From: Luscinia megarhynchos
Lineage: Eukaryota > Chordata > Aves > Passeriformes > Turdidae
Assembly: GCA_034336665.1 (NCBI GenBank)
Contig: JAPFBE010000033.1
Coordinates: forward strand, 2,976,001-3,040,000
Direction: 5' to 3'
Length of the DNA stretch: 64,000 bases
How positions within the stretch are numbered: the first letter of the stretch is position 1; each line of letters starts with the position of its first letter. The position numbers and the translations under genes are program-made. Below, piece by piece: positions 22,239 to 32,209 of this stretch. Below the pieces are notes generated by a model. It searched no databases. It saw nothing but the letters and a program-made list of their open reading frames with translations, and had not been told where the DNA came from.

Positions 22239-23640
22239 ATGGGCGCTCAGCTTTCTGCTCCACAAAAGAGTATATTTACCCAGCTTAAAGAAATTTTAAG
22301 TGCTGAAGATATTATAGTCTCAAAGAAAAGATTACAATATTTTGTCTGCTGTCTGTCTTTTGCAATTCCAGATTTTGAATTGCAAGATATAAATTCAGTT
22401 TTATTTTGGGATAAAATAGGAGATTTATTAACATTAAAAGTGGAAAGTGGAAATAACACAGCCTCTCTGTTTCTCCCAATTTTTTTACAAATTCGCAATT
22501 GCTTCAAACAAACAACAACAGACAGCCACAGCAAAGCCCCCCGAGTTCCTCTCTCCTTCTTCCAAATACCTCTGCCCCTGAACTGGAGGGTACACACGGG
22601 CCATCCCTAGAAAAGCAGAACACCCAAAGTATTGGCATAAGTTCTGGGTCCCCAAGTCCTCGCCGGTACCCAGACTCTGACAATTGTGCACAGGTTGTCA
22701 GAGAATCTTCCTTGTACCCCTCTCTCCTGCCTGTTTTCCCTCAAGAACACTGTTCTGATAGCTCTAAAAGTGACTTTTCTTTCCCTGAGAGCACCTAACA
22801 CGTGTTGGGAGGTAGTTCTCACTATGGCTGCAGCCGCATGTAAGCTTCTTCATCCCATAACCCCTTTTACCCTTTCGTCCCCGCCTCCATCCCCTTCCGC
22901 GCCCCCATCCCCTTCCCCTCCAATAACCCATTCCTGCCCTCAGCCGCCCAGCCCCCTCCTCCTCCAAGAGCTTGCCCTGCATGACATCACCCTCAAACCC
23001 CGCCCCCACGTGTTCCCATGGTTATGCTTCCGCTGCTCTGGTTTCACAGGCCTGTCCTCCTAGCTATTGCGGGAGCGGGGGGGAGGGTGAAGCCCCTGCA
23101 GGGTTCAGTGCTGGTGGGGATGGGGATGGGGAGGGCTCAGCTCACAGCCCCTGCAGCACACATGGTGTCCCCGTGGTGGGGGAGGGTGGACAGCCTCCCG
23201 AGTCCAGTGGTGGGGGGGTGCCCAGCCCTGGAACTCAAAACCTGGGAGAAGAATATATACCATCAGCTGCTCCCGTGGTTTATCTTGGTAGGAGAAATGG
23301 CAAGAGAAATTATTAGCCTTTGTCCTATCAAGATAAAAAGGAAATTTATAAAGTACGAAGAGAATTTGGCAGAAGCAGTGAGATCTTTAAAGGCATGATG
23401 AGAGCCACTTTTACTTCAAATGAAATGATACCCAATGATATAAAAGGTCTTTTCTGGTGTTTGTTGACCCCCTCAGAACATGATTTATGGTTGAATATTT
23501 GGAAACGCTCACAAATGGTGCTTTTAAAACAGCTTCAGCAATGCTCTGACGAGGCAAAAGATGGAGATGATAATGATATTACACATGAACATCTGTGTGG
23601 TGAAGGGAATTGGCACTGCCCTGAAAAACAAACTCGAGTA
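22239..23640 (+). pseudogene. gag: Class II gag: matrix, proline-rich region, capsid N-terminal domain
   Basis: Starts MGAQLSAPQKSIFTQLKEIL (22239), a myristoylation-type matrix start. IPDFELQ and FWDKIGDLL parallel the matrix at 3130-3439. A proline-rich segment with CCTCC-type repeats occupies about 22500-23250. Capsid N-terminal sequence follows in the frame from 23320 (REFGRSSEIFKGMM ... CLLTPSEHDLW), again parallel to the gag at 768-3439. Frameshifts separate the three parts. The frame is cut at 23640/23645 by the gamma-like provirus and resumes at 32760-32765. Confidence 0.75.
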
Positions 23641-23645
23641 TTATC
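23641..23645. repeat. Target duplication TTATC (left)
   Basis: Identical five bases at 32760-32764, directly abutting TG...CA LTR ends on both sides. Removing the insert rejoins the class II capsid sequence. Confidence 0.9.
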
Positions 23646-24195
23646 TGTTATAAATGAGTGCAATGGACCATGCGAGATCGAATCAAAATTGAGAAATTTA
23701 TTAATTACAGAAGGCAAAAGTAAAGATCAGCGCTGCGCTGGGCGGCAAGAGAGTCAAGCCGAGCTCGCTCCACCAACTGCCGCGCCGTCCCCGTTCAGCT
23801 TGTCCCCTTTAAGTTCGTCGGTTTTTCGGATTACGTGCCTTTCCTCTAGTCACCCGCGCGTGCTCTTCCAGTTGGTAGGGGTCCCCCTCTTCCTTCTGGT
23901 GGTCGTAGGATGAAGATAAGGAGCGAGTCTTAACCCCCTCCTCCCTATAGGGTGATCCGGCGGTTTCCTGGAAACTTACTAGCAGTCAAAGCGATATGCG
24001 ATTTATGCAAGCAAAGCAAAGCGGTTGGTCTTATTCTCAGGGTCTGGCTAGCAAAACAAAACAATTTGCAGCATCCTGACAAGCAAAGCAAAGCAATAAA
24101 ACAATTCTATGACTTCCTGGCTTCCACAGGCCCAGGCGATATTCTTTTTCTTCTCAAGGTCTGTCAGGCGAACAAAAGGTTCCTTATCTATCACA
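23646..24195 (-). repeat. 3' LTR of the gamma-like provirus
   Basis: Minus strand TGTGATAGATAAGG...CATTTATAACA. The poly(A) signal AATAAA (minus) lies at about 23697-23702. Internal AGCAAAGCAAAGC-type short repeats (about 24008-24100) are the likely enhancer-type region. Almost identical to 32210-32759. Confidence 0.92.
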
Positions 24196-24196
24196 A

Positions 24197-24210
24197 TCCC
24201 CCCTTTTTCT
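24197..24210 (-). promoter_or_regulatory. Polypurine tract
   Basis: The minus strand reads AGAAAAAGGGGGGA, ending one to two bases before the TG start of the 3' LTR. This is the plus-strand primer for reverse transcription. Confidence 0.9.
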
Positions 24211-24215
24211 ATATT

Positions 24216-26279
24216 CTACTTTTGTTCGCTAAATCTTTGTAACTCTCTTTGGCTTAATTCTAAATAGTTTTCCGTGTCTTCTCCATTTAAGGTTTCATAT
24301 TTTGCTCGTATTAACATGAGGTGAGCTGCTTCTAACCTACTTTTTACTATACTAATAGTTTTGTTAAAAATGCAAGGACCAAAAGTGAGTCCCAAAATTA
24401 GCAAGATTAATGGCCCTGCTATGGTAGACAACAATGTTGTTAACCAGGGAGAATAGTTAAACCAAGATTCATACCAACTTTGTTGGGCTTCTCTATCCTT
24501 TTTACGTTGCTCCAGTTGTTTTCGGAGCTCAGCCATGGTGTCAATTGCTATCCCAGTGTGGTCCGCATAGGTACAACATTCTTCTTGTAAAGCCACACAC
24601 AATCCTCCTTGCTGTAAAAATAACAGGTCTAATCCCCGCCTATTCTGTAATACAACTTCTGAAAGAGATCTTACTGATTTTACAAGACCGTCTATTGCTT
24701 TTTCTATTCTACTTAGGTCCTCATCCACTGAGACTCTAAGATTTTTAAATTCTTGCTGTTGGTTTACTAAAGAAGCTACTCCTGTTCCTACTCCAGCACC
24801 TCCTAATGTTAATAATACAGCAACTGTAAGGGCTGTAAACGGTTCCCGTTTTACCAGGTGGTGTCCTGGAGTGGTTTGATGATTATACACATAGTCCTTT
24901 GGGTGGTATACGATTCGGGGAACTATCATGACCTGAATGCAGTATTCAGATGTTTCGTCAAAATTAGGTATTGATATACACGGGGTTACCCCTAATGTGT
25001 TACAAACCCACTTGGTGTTTGCAGCAGGGATTAACCATTGGGCAGGTTTGCGGGAGTCAGTTACAGCCATTTTTACCCCGCAGAGGTGGTCCTTATCTCG
25101 AGGTATGTTGCCTATACACCTCCCCTTCCCATTTACCTGCGCTATCGATACCCCTGGGGTGCTTTCCTTTCCCCTTTTCCAAAGGCACAAGGAGGGATTG
25201 GTCCCATTTATTCTTTTAGATTTTGCTACAGAACCTAAGGCCTCATAAAAGGGTGGATTAATACTGTAACATAACCAGCACTCTTTAGTCAAATTGGGGT
25301 ATGTACTATTTAACACCCTAAAGGTAGCTTGTAGGATCTTCCACATGGGCCCTTTACTGGGTTGTGTCACGGCTGTTGTCTTTATTAGCTGTGATTCATT
25401 ATTGGCCTCTGTAAAATTTTCTTGGGTTATTTTGTCTAAGTTACTCTGATCCGTTATTGTAGCTTCTGAGTCTGTCATTACAGGATTTGGCCCAACAGGT
25501 TGAGGATCGTGGGGTACAATTTCCTTCTTTATAACAATATGTCCTCCCCTGTCTTTCCCGGGTTCCCATATTCTAACTCCCCAGAATTTTCCTACTACCC
25601 ATCCCGGGTCTTGGGGTTGTGTGACATTAAGATAGACCCATTTGCAAGTACCAATATAAGTTACCACCCCTGATGGATCTGTCCAGGGTTTTTTACATCC
25701 ATGTGGACCTCTTTCAACCCTTAAGTACTTATCTTGGATTTGGACTGACCATCCCAGGGAAATCGTTTCACAGCCCCAATATCCACAGTAAAATTCTCCG
25801 GGGTAGTTACAGTATGACCTCCCTGGGTTAGATGCTGGACACATGTAGAATACACTATAGGGGCTAGAACCCGTCCTATCAAGTAGGTCATCCAGGGTTA
25901 TGTTAAAGCTAGGACTTCCCGAAGTAGTTTGTGTTTTAATTTCTTTTTGACCTTCCCATTTTATAAGTGACCATTTAAACGGTTCATGGCTTGCATGCAC
26001 TCCTTTTAGGGACATTAAACAAATTATTCCTAACCGGACGTAGTAGCTTCCCCAATGCCCGCAACCTGTCTGCCAGTAGTGATTACTATCCCATTGTTTC
26101 TGTAACCTGCCCTCCCATCGCCTTTGGGTCCCCACCTTTAGTCTCCTCTGTGCCCGTGGGCAACCCACTCCACAAACATTTTCTCCTCTGCCTCGCCCAT
26201 CAACTCGGTTGCAGCGAGCTATGGGGAGTTCCATCTTCTCGGCAGCAAGAGTACTCTTCAGGAGGGGTGTTTGCCCCAT
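24216..26279 (-). CDS. env: Env glycoprotein, full-length open frame (687 aa), gamma type
   Basis: Envelope precursor cleaved into SU and TM for receptor binding and fusion. The first 96 or so residues form a long leader with an arginine-rich stretch (residues 22-60) and a hydrophobic signal core at about 79-95. SU carries many Cys and N-glycosylation sites and the CWLC isomerase motif (334-337). Cleavage is after KR at 477-478, followed by a hydrophobic fusion peptide (480-505). TM has LQNRRGLDLLFL (544 onward), CX6CC (C561, C568-C569), a membrane anchor at about 613-638 and a 50-residue tail with NYLEL, a possible tyrosine signal. No stop or frameshift was seen, which is unusual in this window. 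The start overlaps the accessory ORF by 80 bases. Expression would need a spliced mRNA. An internal Met at residue 16 is an alternative start. Confidence 0.88.
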   Translation of the reverse strand: MGQTPLLKSTLAAEKMELPIARCNRVDGRGRGENVCGVGCPRAQRRLKVGTQRRWEGRLQKQWDSNHYWQTGCGHWGSYYVRLGIICLMSLKGVHASHEPFKWSLIKWEGQKEIKTQTTSGSPSFNITLDDLLDRTGSSPYSVFYMCPASNPGRSYCNYPGEFYCGYWGCETISLGWSVQIQDKYLRVERGPHGCKKPWTDPSGVVTYIGTCKWVYLNVTQPQDPGWVVGKFWGVRIWEPGKDRGGHIVIKKEIVPHDPQPVGPNPVMTDSEATITDQSNLDKITQENFTEANNESQLIKTTAVTQPSKGPMWKILQATFRVLNSTYPNLTKECWLCYSINPPFYEALGSVAKSKRINGTNPSLCLWKRGKESTPGVSIAQVNGKGRCIGNIPRDKDHLCGVKMAVTDSRKPAQWLIPAANTKWVCNTLGVTPCISIPNFDETSEYCIQVMIVPRIVYHPKDYVYNHQTTPGHHLVKREPFTALTVAVLLTLGGAGVGTGVASLVNQQQEFKNLRVSVDEDLSRIEKAIDGLVKSVRSLSEVVLQNRRGLDLLFLQQGGLCVALQEECCTYADHTGIAIDTMAELRKQLEQRKKDREAQQSWYESWFNYSPWLTTLLSTIAGPLILLILGLTFGPCIFNKTISIVKSRLEAAHLMLIRAKYETLNGEDTENYLELSQRELQRFSEQK

Positions 26280-26784
26280 GCTTTTTGATGCGTTTAATAT
26301 ACTTGCTCCACTTGCGGGCTTTAATTAGAGGAGTATAGCAACTGAGTTCGGGTACCCACCGCCTACACAGGGCAGCTACAATTTTGGCTACAAATGGGGT
26401 AGGTTCGTTAGAGTGGTAGCAGTAAAATTGAGGGTTCACCCCCTTTGAAAAAATCTCCCACCACTTCTTAGACCCCACTGAAAGCCCCCCCGCAGCCACT
26501 ACGGTGGCTAGGACCTGAGAAGTGAGCTTCCTTTGGCTCCAGTAACAATTGTGACACACCCCCCTAGGGATGTAACCGTTGCGGCAATGGGCCCACCACT
26601 CCTCCTTACAAACTAAACAGACAAAGCATACAAACGGATTACAATTTCCCCAGCAGTTTGCAACATTACATTTGAGTTTGACTTCTGCACTTAGTACACT
26701 CTCCCCACCCTCTAGTGGTGCCCCTGTTTTTCTGTTTTCTATTATGAAAGAAAAGTACTGTGGATCCCAAGGTTCAGCATCCAT
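26200..26784 (-). CDS. Accessory ORF between pol and env: Cys-rich, basic-tailed 194-aa protein
   Basis: I do not recognise a family. The ATG at 26784 is in good context (ACCACATGG), 54 bases after the pol stop. Residues 39-80 hold nine cysteines (spacings x4, x3, x4, x2, x2, x7, x9, x2), with a Trp pair and a His, which looks like a metal-binding module. Five more Cys follow at 122, 140, 149, 180 and 181. Residues 155-169 are strongly basic (KARKWSKYIKRIKK), suiting nuclear localisation or RNA binding. No signal peptide or clear membrane span. It fills the gap of about 560 bases between pol and env, where simple gammaretroviruses have overlapping genes, and overlaps the env frame by 80 bases. 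It could be a regulatory protein, or an upstream exon or decayed SU segment. It is intact, which argues for a real gene. Confidence 0.6.
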   Translation of the reverse strand: MDAEPWDPQYFSFIIENRKTGAPLEGGESVLSAEVKLKCNVANCWGNCNPFVCFVCLVCKEEWWAHCRNGYIPRGVCHNCYWSQRKLTSQVLATVVAAGGLSVGSKKWWEIFSKGVNPQFYCYHSNEPTPFVAKIVAALCRRWVPELSCYTPLIKARKWSKYIKRIKKHGANTPPEEYSCCREDGTPHSSLQPS

Positions 26785-26837
26785 GTGGTATCGGCATAGG
26801 TTTCATGTCCCAAAAGGAAGTAGAAGAATAAAGTCCT

Positions 26838-28190
26838 TCAAGGTTGCACTTTCTTCTGCAGTGTTAGCTTTAAATCCCCAGGTGTGCCTCTTACCTCCCA
26901 CTCAGGATGGTTGGTGAATTTAGACGGATTTATTGGTCCTTTGATCCGGCTTGCATGAGTCCATCCTCTTTCTACAGTGCGTACCGCTGAATCTGTTGTC
27001 AGCAACACCTGGTAAGGCCCTTCCCACTTAGGTGTTATCGGGTTTTCCTTCCAACTCCGGACTAGTACCCAGTCTCCGGGCTGAACCTGATGTAATACAA
27101 GATTTAACGGTGGTCTCTGAGCCAACATTCCCTTTTCCCATAACTGTTTCCTGAATTTCATCAGAGTTACTATATACTTGTTAATGTATCGTTCACTAAC
27201 GTTTGGATTTGTCTGTGCCCTTTCTAAATTATAAGGCATACCATATAACATTTCGAATGGGGAAATCCCTAGATCTGCTCGGGGTTGAGTCCGAATATTT
27301 AGCAAGGCTAATGGAACACATTTAACCCATGATAGCTTTGTTTCTAGTACCAACTTAGTCAGCTGTTTCTTTATTTCCCCATTCATTCTTTCTACTCGGC
27401 CTGAACTCTGAGGATGCCAGGGAGTATGATGTTGCCATTTTATTCCTAATGCTTCTGCTAACTCTTGAGTTACCTTTGATGTAAACTGCGGCCCTTTATC
27501 AGAGTCAATTGTTTCTGGTACACCATATCTGGGGACTATCTCCTCTAGTAAAACTTTTACTACTGTTCGTGCAGTTTCTCTTGATGTTGGGAAGGCTTCC
27601 ACATAGTGGGTGAGATGATCTACTACCACCAAAAGATACTTAATCCTTCCTACCTTTGGCAATTCGGTAAAATCCACTTGGATATTTGCAAAGGGCCGCT
27701 TTGCTAGAGGCCTTCCCCCGTGGGGTAGTTTTCTGAGGTTACTTCGATTTACCCGCAAACAGGTAGGACATCCCTTTGTGATATGTTTAGCTAAATCGTG
27801 GAGTCCGATGCTCATGTATTTAGTGGCAAAATGATCTACCAGCCCCTGGGCTCCCCAATGAGTTTTCTGATGTAACTTATACAGTATTCTTTGAGCTACT
27901 GCTTTTGGTAACACCTCTCGGCCATCTGCTAATATCCACTTTCCTGATTCCTCTGTAACCCCCATCCTTTTAAGTTTCTCTTTTTCCTCAGTCGTAAAGA
28001 TTGTGTCAGTGTTTTCATTGTTATCTATTCCACCCTCATCCCTTTGCCCCCCTTTTTTCTTTTTTAGGACCATTTCCTTTAGGGCTGCTCGTTTTGCTTC
28101 CTGATCCGCGAGCGTTGTTTCCCCCTGCTTCTCAAAATCCATTCCTCGTTGGTGTCCCTTTAAATGTACCACTGCTAACTTCCTCGGCCC
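26838..28190 (-). pseudogene. pol: RNase H tail and integrase of the gamma-like provirus
   Basis: 444 open codons below 28172. N-terminal HHCC: H-x3-H in LHQKTHWG and C-x2-C in CPTC. Catalytic Asp in VDFTELPK, Asp in DSDKGPQF and Glu in SGRVERMNG are all present. The C-terminal domain has the gamma-type GPY motif (WEGPYQVLLTT). Separated from the upstream pol frame by a single frameshift near 28175-28190, otherwise intact. Confidence 0.85.
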
Positions 28191-30361
28191 CTCTCAGGGC
28201 TTTTTAATATTTCAACTATAAGTTTCTGATGTATCAAATCTTTCCCCTGTGAGTTTATGAGGCCCCTTTCTTCCCATAGCTTTCCAAATGTATGTACTAC
28301 TCCAAATCCATATCTGGAATCAGTGTATATTGTCCCTTCCTTCCCCTCAAGAAGTTTTAAGGCCCTTAATATTGCATATAATTCGCATGCCTGTGCAGAC
28401 CATGATTTATCTAATGCACCCGACTCTACCACCTGTAAGTTTGGACCTTGCACTATTGCATACCCTGATTTCCTCCTTCCCTCTATTATCCTGGAGGATC
28501 CATCCACAAAAAGTTTTTCACCACTTTCTAACTCCTCTTCTTCCAAATCCGGTCTGATCTTTGTCTGCTCTTCTATTGTAGCTATACAGTCATGGGCTAA
28601 GAACTCATGCTCTGGCTCTCCGTATAAAAATGCAGCCGGGTTCTGTAGTGTAGTGGTTTCTAACGTCAAATTGGGTGCCTCTACCAGAATTCCTTCATAC
28701 TTTAGAAGTCTAGTATCTGAAATCCATTTCTCTGCTTTTTGTTGTAATACACTCCGGATGTTGTGAGGGGACATTACTTTAATATTACCATTAAAGGTGA
28801 TTTTTCTAGCTTCCTCCACCAATAGGGCACATCCGGCCACTATTTGTAAACAGGTCGGCCAGCCCCTACTCACAGGATCTAAAATTTTTGATAAATATGC
28901 AACGGGCTTCTTTTTCCCTGCCCAATCCTGGGTAAGTACCCCAAACGCAATTCCCTCTTCTATATTCACAAACAAGAAAAATGGTCTCCTCAAATCTGGG
29001 AGGCTTAGGACCGGGGCATGGACTAAACTTTCCTGTAATTCCTGAAGTTTTTCTGTGTCCTCCTGACTCCATTTTACTAGTCCTTCCTGCGTTAGTTTAT
29101 GGTAAAGAAATCTAGCTTTACGGCTGTAATTTTCAATCCACTGCCTACAGTACCCAGTAAGTCCCAAAATTTGACGAATTTGCCTCTTGTTCTTTGGAAT
29201 AGGTAGTGACATAATTGCTTGGATCCTTTCAGGGTCTATTTTCTTCTCCCCCTTCTTTAAATAGTGTCCCAAATATTTTACCTCCTCCTCTACGAACTGA
29301 AGTTTAGTTTTAGAAACTTTTAACCCCTTAAGTCCCAGGAAATTCAATAACCTTATACTTTCTTTTCTCACATCCTCCTCATACTCTCCTGCCAGAAGTA
29401 TATCATCTACATATTGTATCAAGGTTACTCCTGGTCCTGTTTGATAATCCTGCAAGATTTGTTCCAACGCCTGTCCAAACAAATTTGGAGATTCTGTGAA
29501 CCCCTGGGGTAACACTGTCCACCTCAGCTGTTGCCTCCTTCCGGTATCGGGGTCCTCCCATTCAAATGCAAAGTAATCTCGGCTTGCTTCGTCAAGAGGG
29601 CAAGCCCAAAAAGCATCTTTTAAATCTATGACACTATACCATAGATTATTAGGCCCCAATTTACTTAAGAGTGTATATGGATTTGCCACCACGGGGAATC
29701 GAGCCACTGTGCGTTTATTGATTTCTCTTAAATCATGTACTAACCGATAAGTGCCATCTGATTTGCGCACAGGGAGTATTGGGGTGTTGAAGGGTGACAT
29801 ACATGGTTCTAGCAGCCCCTTGCTTAACAGCCTATCTACCTCAGGTTTCAATCCCCATCGGCCCTCAGGGGATATAGGATATTGCTTTATTTTTACCGGG
29901 ACCTCTGGATTTTTAATAATCACCGAAAATGGGGCTATTTCTAGCTGCCCTACGTTTCCCGGGTTATACCATACTTCAGGGTTTATCTTTCTTTCATCTT
30001 CCACTCTAAGAGGACAGAGTTTAATTTGCAGTTCCTTCTCCACTACTTCTATCTTAATTCCTAGTTCTATAATCATGTCTCTTCCCAATAAATTATATTC
30101 AGATTCTGATACTAACAAGAAATCTCCTAACCCAATTTTTGATTCTGATTCGACTGTCACCCTTTTAATAACCCCCACCTCAAAGGGTTCTCCCTTTGCT
30201 CCTACCACTGTGGCAGTATCTTTGGATAAACTACATCCTTTTGGCAAAAACTGAATAGTTGATCTCTCAGCGCCTGTATCCACCAGAAAAACTATTTCCT
30301 GGCCGTGGGGACCCACTTTTAGTTTTATCAAGGGCTCCTTATGATATTTCCGGGTCCCCAA
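28175..30361 (-). pseudogene. pol: Protease, reverse transcriptase and RNase H of the gamma-like provirus
   Basis: 728 open codons. Protease FLVDTGAERSTI (catalytic DTGA) at about residues 25-40. RT motifs: FNTPILPVRKSDGTYRLV, SVIDLKDAFW, LPQGFTESP and the YVDD box (IQYVDDILLAGE). The connection domain is followed by RNase H (KLFVDGSSRI, ELYAILRAL, YTDSRYGF). All are gamma/epsilon-style. The frame breaks shortly before the RNase H C-terminus. The frame relation to gag (offset, not in-frame) reflects the frameshift before nucleocapsid. Confidence 0.88.
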
Positions 30362-30572
30362 GAGATAGAGCCCCTGACCCCTCTAATCTGCCTTAAACTC
30401 CTTCTCATCCCCGAATCCTGGCCCTACACTCCCCTCTTAAAATGCCCTTTTTCCCACAATAAAAACACACTTTGATGTCCTGTCTCTCCTTAGAATTCCC
30501 AGATTCTCTAGACTCTTTTACTGGTCGCCTTCTGTGTTTCCCCTCCCGGTCTTGTTCCTTACTTTCTCGCGA
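30362..30572 (-). pseudogene. gag: Nucleocapsid region, frame-shifted
   Basis: After the gag frame stops at 30559, the neighbouring frame encodes a basic stretch (KHRRRPVKES) and a single zinc knuckle CFYCGKKG...C near 30450. The expected His reads Ile in this frame, suggesting a small indel. Gammaretroviruses normally carry one CCHC knuckle. Both changes would impair RNA packaging. Confidence 0.65.
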
Positions 30573-31791
30573 CCGCAGCAACCATCATTCTAACCTGTCG
30601 CTTGTGGCTCTCTTCTTCCCTCCGGACATACACCTTTTGGGCCTCTCTCAACAGCTCATCTAAGCCTCTATCCTGCCAATCTTCCAGCTTTTGTATCTTT
30701 TTCCTTATATCTTCCCAAGATTTAGACACAAAATGTACCTTTAACACCGCCTGCCCCATTTGACCATCTGGATCCATTCCTGAATAAAGCTGGAAATTTT
30801 TTCTCAACCTTTCTAACCACTCTGTGGGGGTTTCATCTTTCTTTTGTCTATCATTAAATGCTTTATTGATGTTCTGGCCCCTCGGGACTGATTCCCTAAT
30901 TCCCTGAACTATAATAGTCCTTAAGTCCTGCATGTGTGTTCGATGTGCTGGATTCTGGTGGTCCCATTGAGGATTCTGCAGGGGCCATTTGATGTCAGCT
31001 GCAGGACCCTGAGCGTGCTGGGCGTCCCAGATACGCATCCCTTCCCTCCTAATCATATTTTTCTCTTCGGCAGTAAACAGGATGTTCAGAATGGATTGTA
31101 ATTCCTCCCAGGTGTACATATTAGGACCCAAAAATTGATCCACTCTTTCAGCAACTCCCAGTGGGTCTTCTAATAAATGCCCCATTTCTTTCTTAAACTC
31201 CCTAACATCCCCTGAACTGAGGGGTACAGATATAAATCCTATTCCTGCCTGGGCCCCCCCCATCGGCATCTCTCGCAATGGGAATAAATTTTCTTGTTGT
31301 TTCCTAGATCTACCTCTAGTGACTGGTCCTGAATAGCCTGAATGATCAGAGTCTGAATCCTCCTCTGGGGGAGGTGCACTGGGCACATATGGGGGGGGTA
31401 CTATCAGAGTTTCTTCTTTCCTACCCCCCTTTTTCTTATTTTTGCCATCCTCAGATTTTTCGGTCAATTTGAAGATAAAAACCTCGGGACGGGCTATCCA
31501 GATTTTTGCATATTCACTTTCCTCTAAGCAAACAGGTTTTTTGGTGTTTACCCAAATATTCAATTTCTGCTTTACCCAATCCTCTGTTGACCCAAATATT
31601 GGCCAAAACACCTTTCTTGCAATCTCCTTCCCACCCCAGACTTCCACAGAATAATGTATCATCCTAGCCTTATCCTTCCCTCCCGTTCCCGGAAAATGGT
31701 CCCAATTCTCTAGCAAGAATCCCAAGGGACTATCTCTAGGTATGGGTGGGAGTTTAACGTCTGCAGGAGGCTTACTGTTCCCCTGCCCCAT
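30559..31791 (-). pseudogene. gag: Gag (matrix, late domains, capsid) of the gamma-like provirus
   Basis: 410 codons starting MGQGNSKPP (myristoylation signal). Matrix residues about 1-120, then a Lys/Glu-rich patch and two late-budding motifs side by side, PPPY and PSAP (about residues 132-142). Then an acidic stretch, a proline/glycine linker and capsid with its C-terminal homology region (ETPTEWLERLRKNF), ending in a charged helix (REEESHKRQ). Ends early by a frameshift just before nucleocapsid. Confidence 0.85.
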
Positions 31792-32188
31792 TCTTCCGGA
31801 GTACCTTCACTCACACCAAGAGCACTTTCGCTTTCCCCTGTTTTCAGGCTCCACGCCCTCGCCGGGCCAGTGGGAACCGCACTACTAAGGGTCCACACTC
31901 ACTTGGGGAATCCGGCTGCCGGCTCCCCTCTCACACACACACCACGTCGCCGCATTCGGGGATCCCGACCCTCACCGAACGGATCCCCTTATACTTACGC
32001 TGGCCCCGCGCTCTTCGTCCGGACTTTGTGCACAAAATTTAAGGGGTTAACTGGGCCCTCCCACCTTTACTTTTGCTTTCCTAACTTTTAGGTTCGTCGG
32101 TCGAGGTTAGAGAGGACCCCCGTCCCCGGGGCCACTAAAATGGTGGGGCGCTACTTTCCCGCAGGCGGAGAGCTCCTCCCAAATCTCG
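31792..32188 (-). other. 5' leader/packaging region of the gamma-like provirus
   Basis: Noncoding, GC-rich. It may contain the splice donor and packaging signal between primer site and gag ATG. I see no upstream glyco-gag frame that I can support. Confidence 0.55.
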
Positions 32189-32206
32189 ACCGAAGTCACG
32201 GCACCA
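32189..32206 (-). promoter_or_regulatory. Primer binding site, tRNA-His-like
   Basis: Three bases inside the 5' LTR the minus strand reads TGGTGCCGTGACTTCGGT. This matches the tRNA-His primer site (TGGTGCCGTGACTCGGAT, known from HERV-H) with one inserted base. Confidence 0.8.
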
Positions 32207-32209
32207 AAT

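Noticed and set aside
22764..23009. Minus-strand glycine-rich frame
   Set aside because: Shadow of the proline-rich gag segment.
29751..30254. 167-codon plus-strand frame
   Set aside because: Reverse-complement shadow of protease/RT of the gamma-like provirus.
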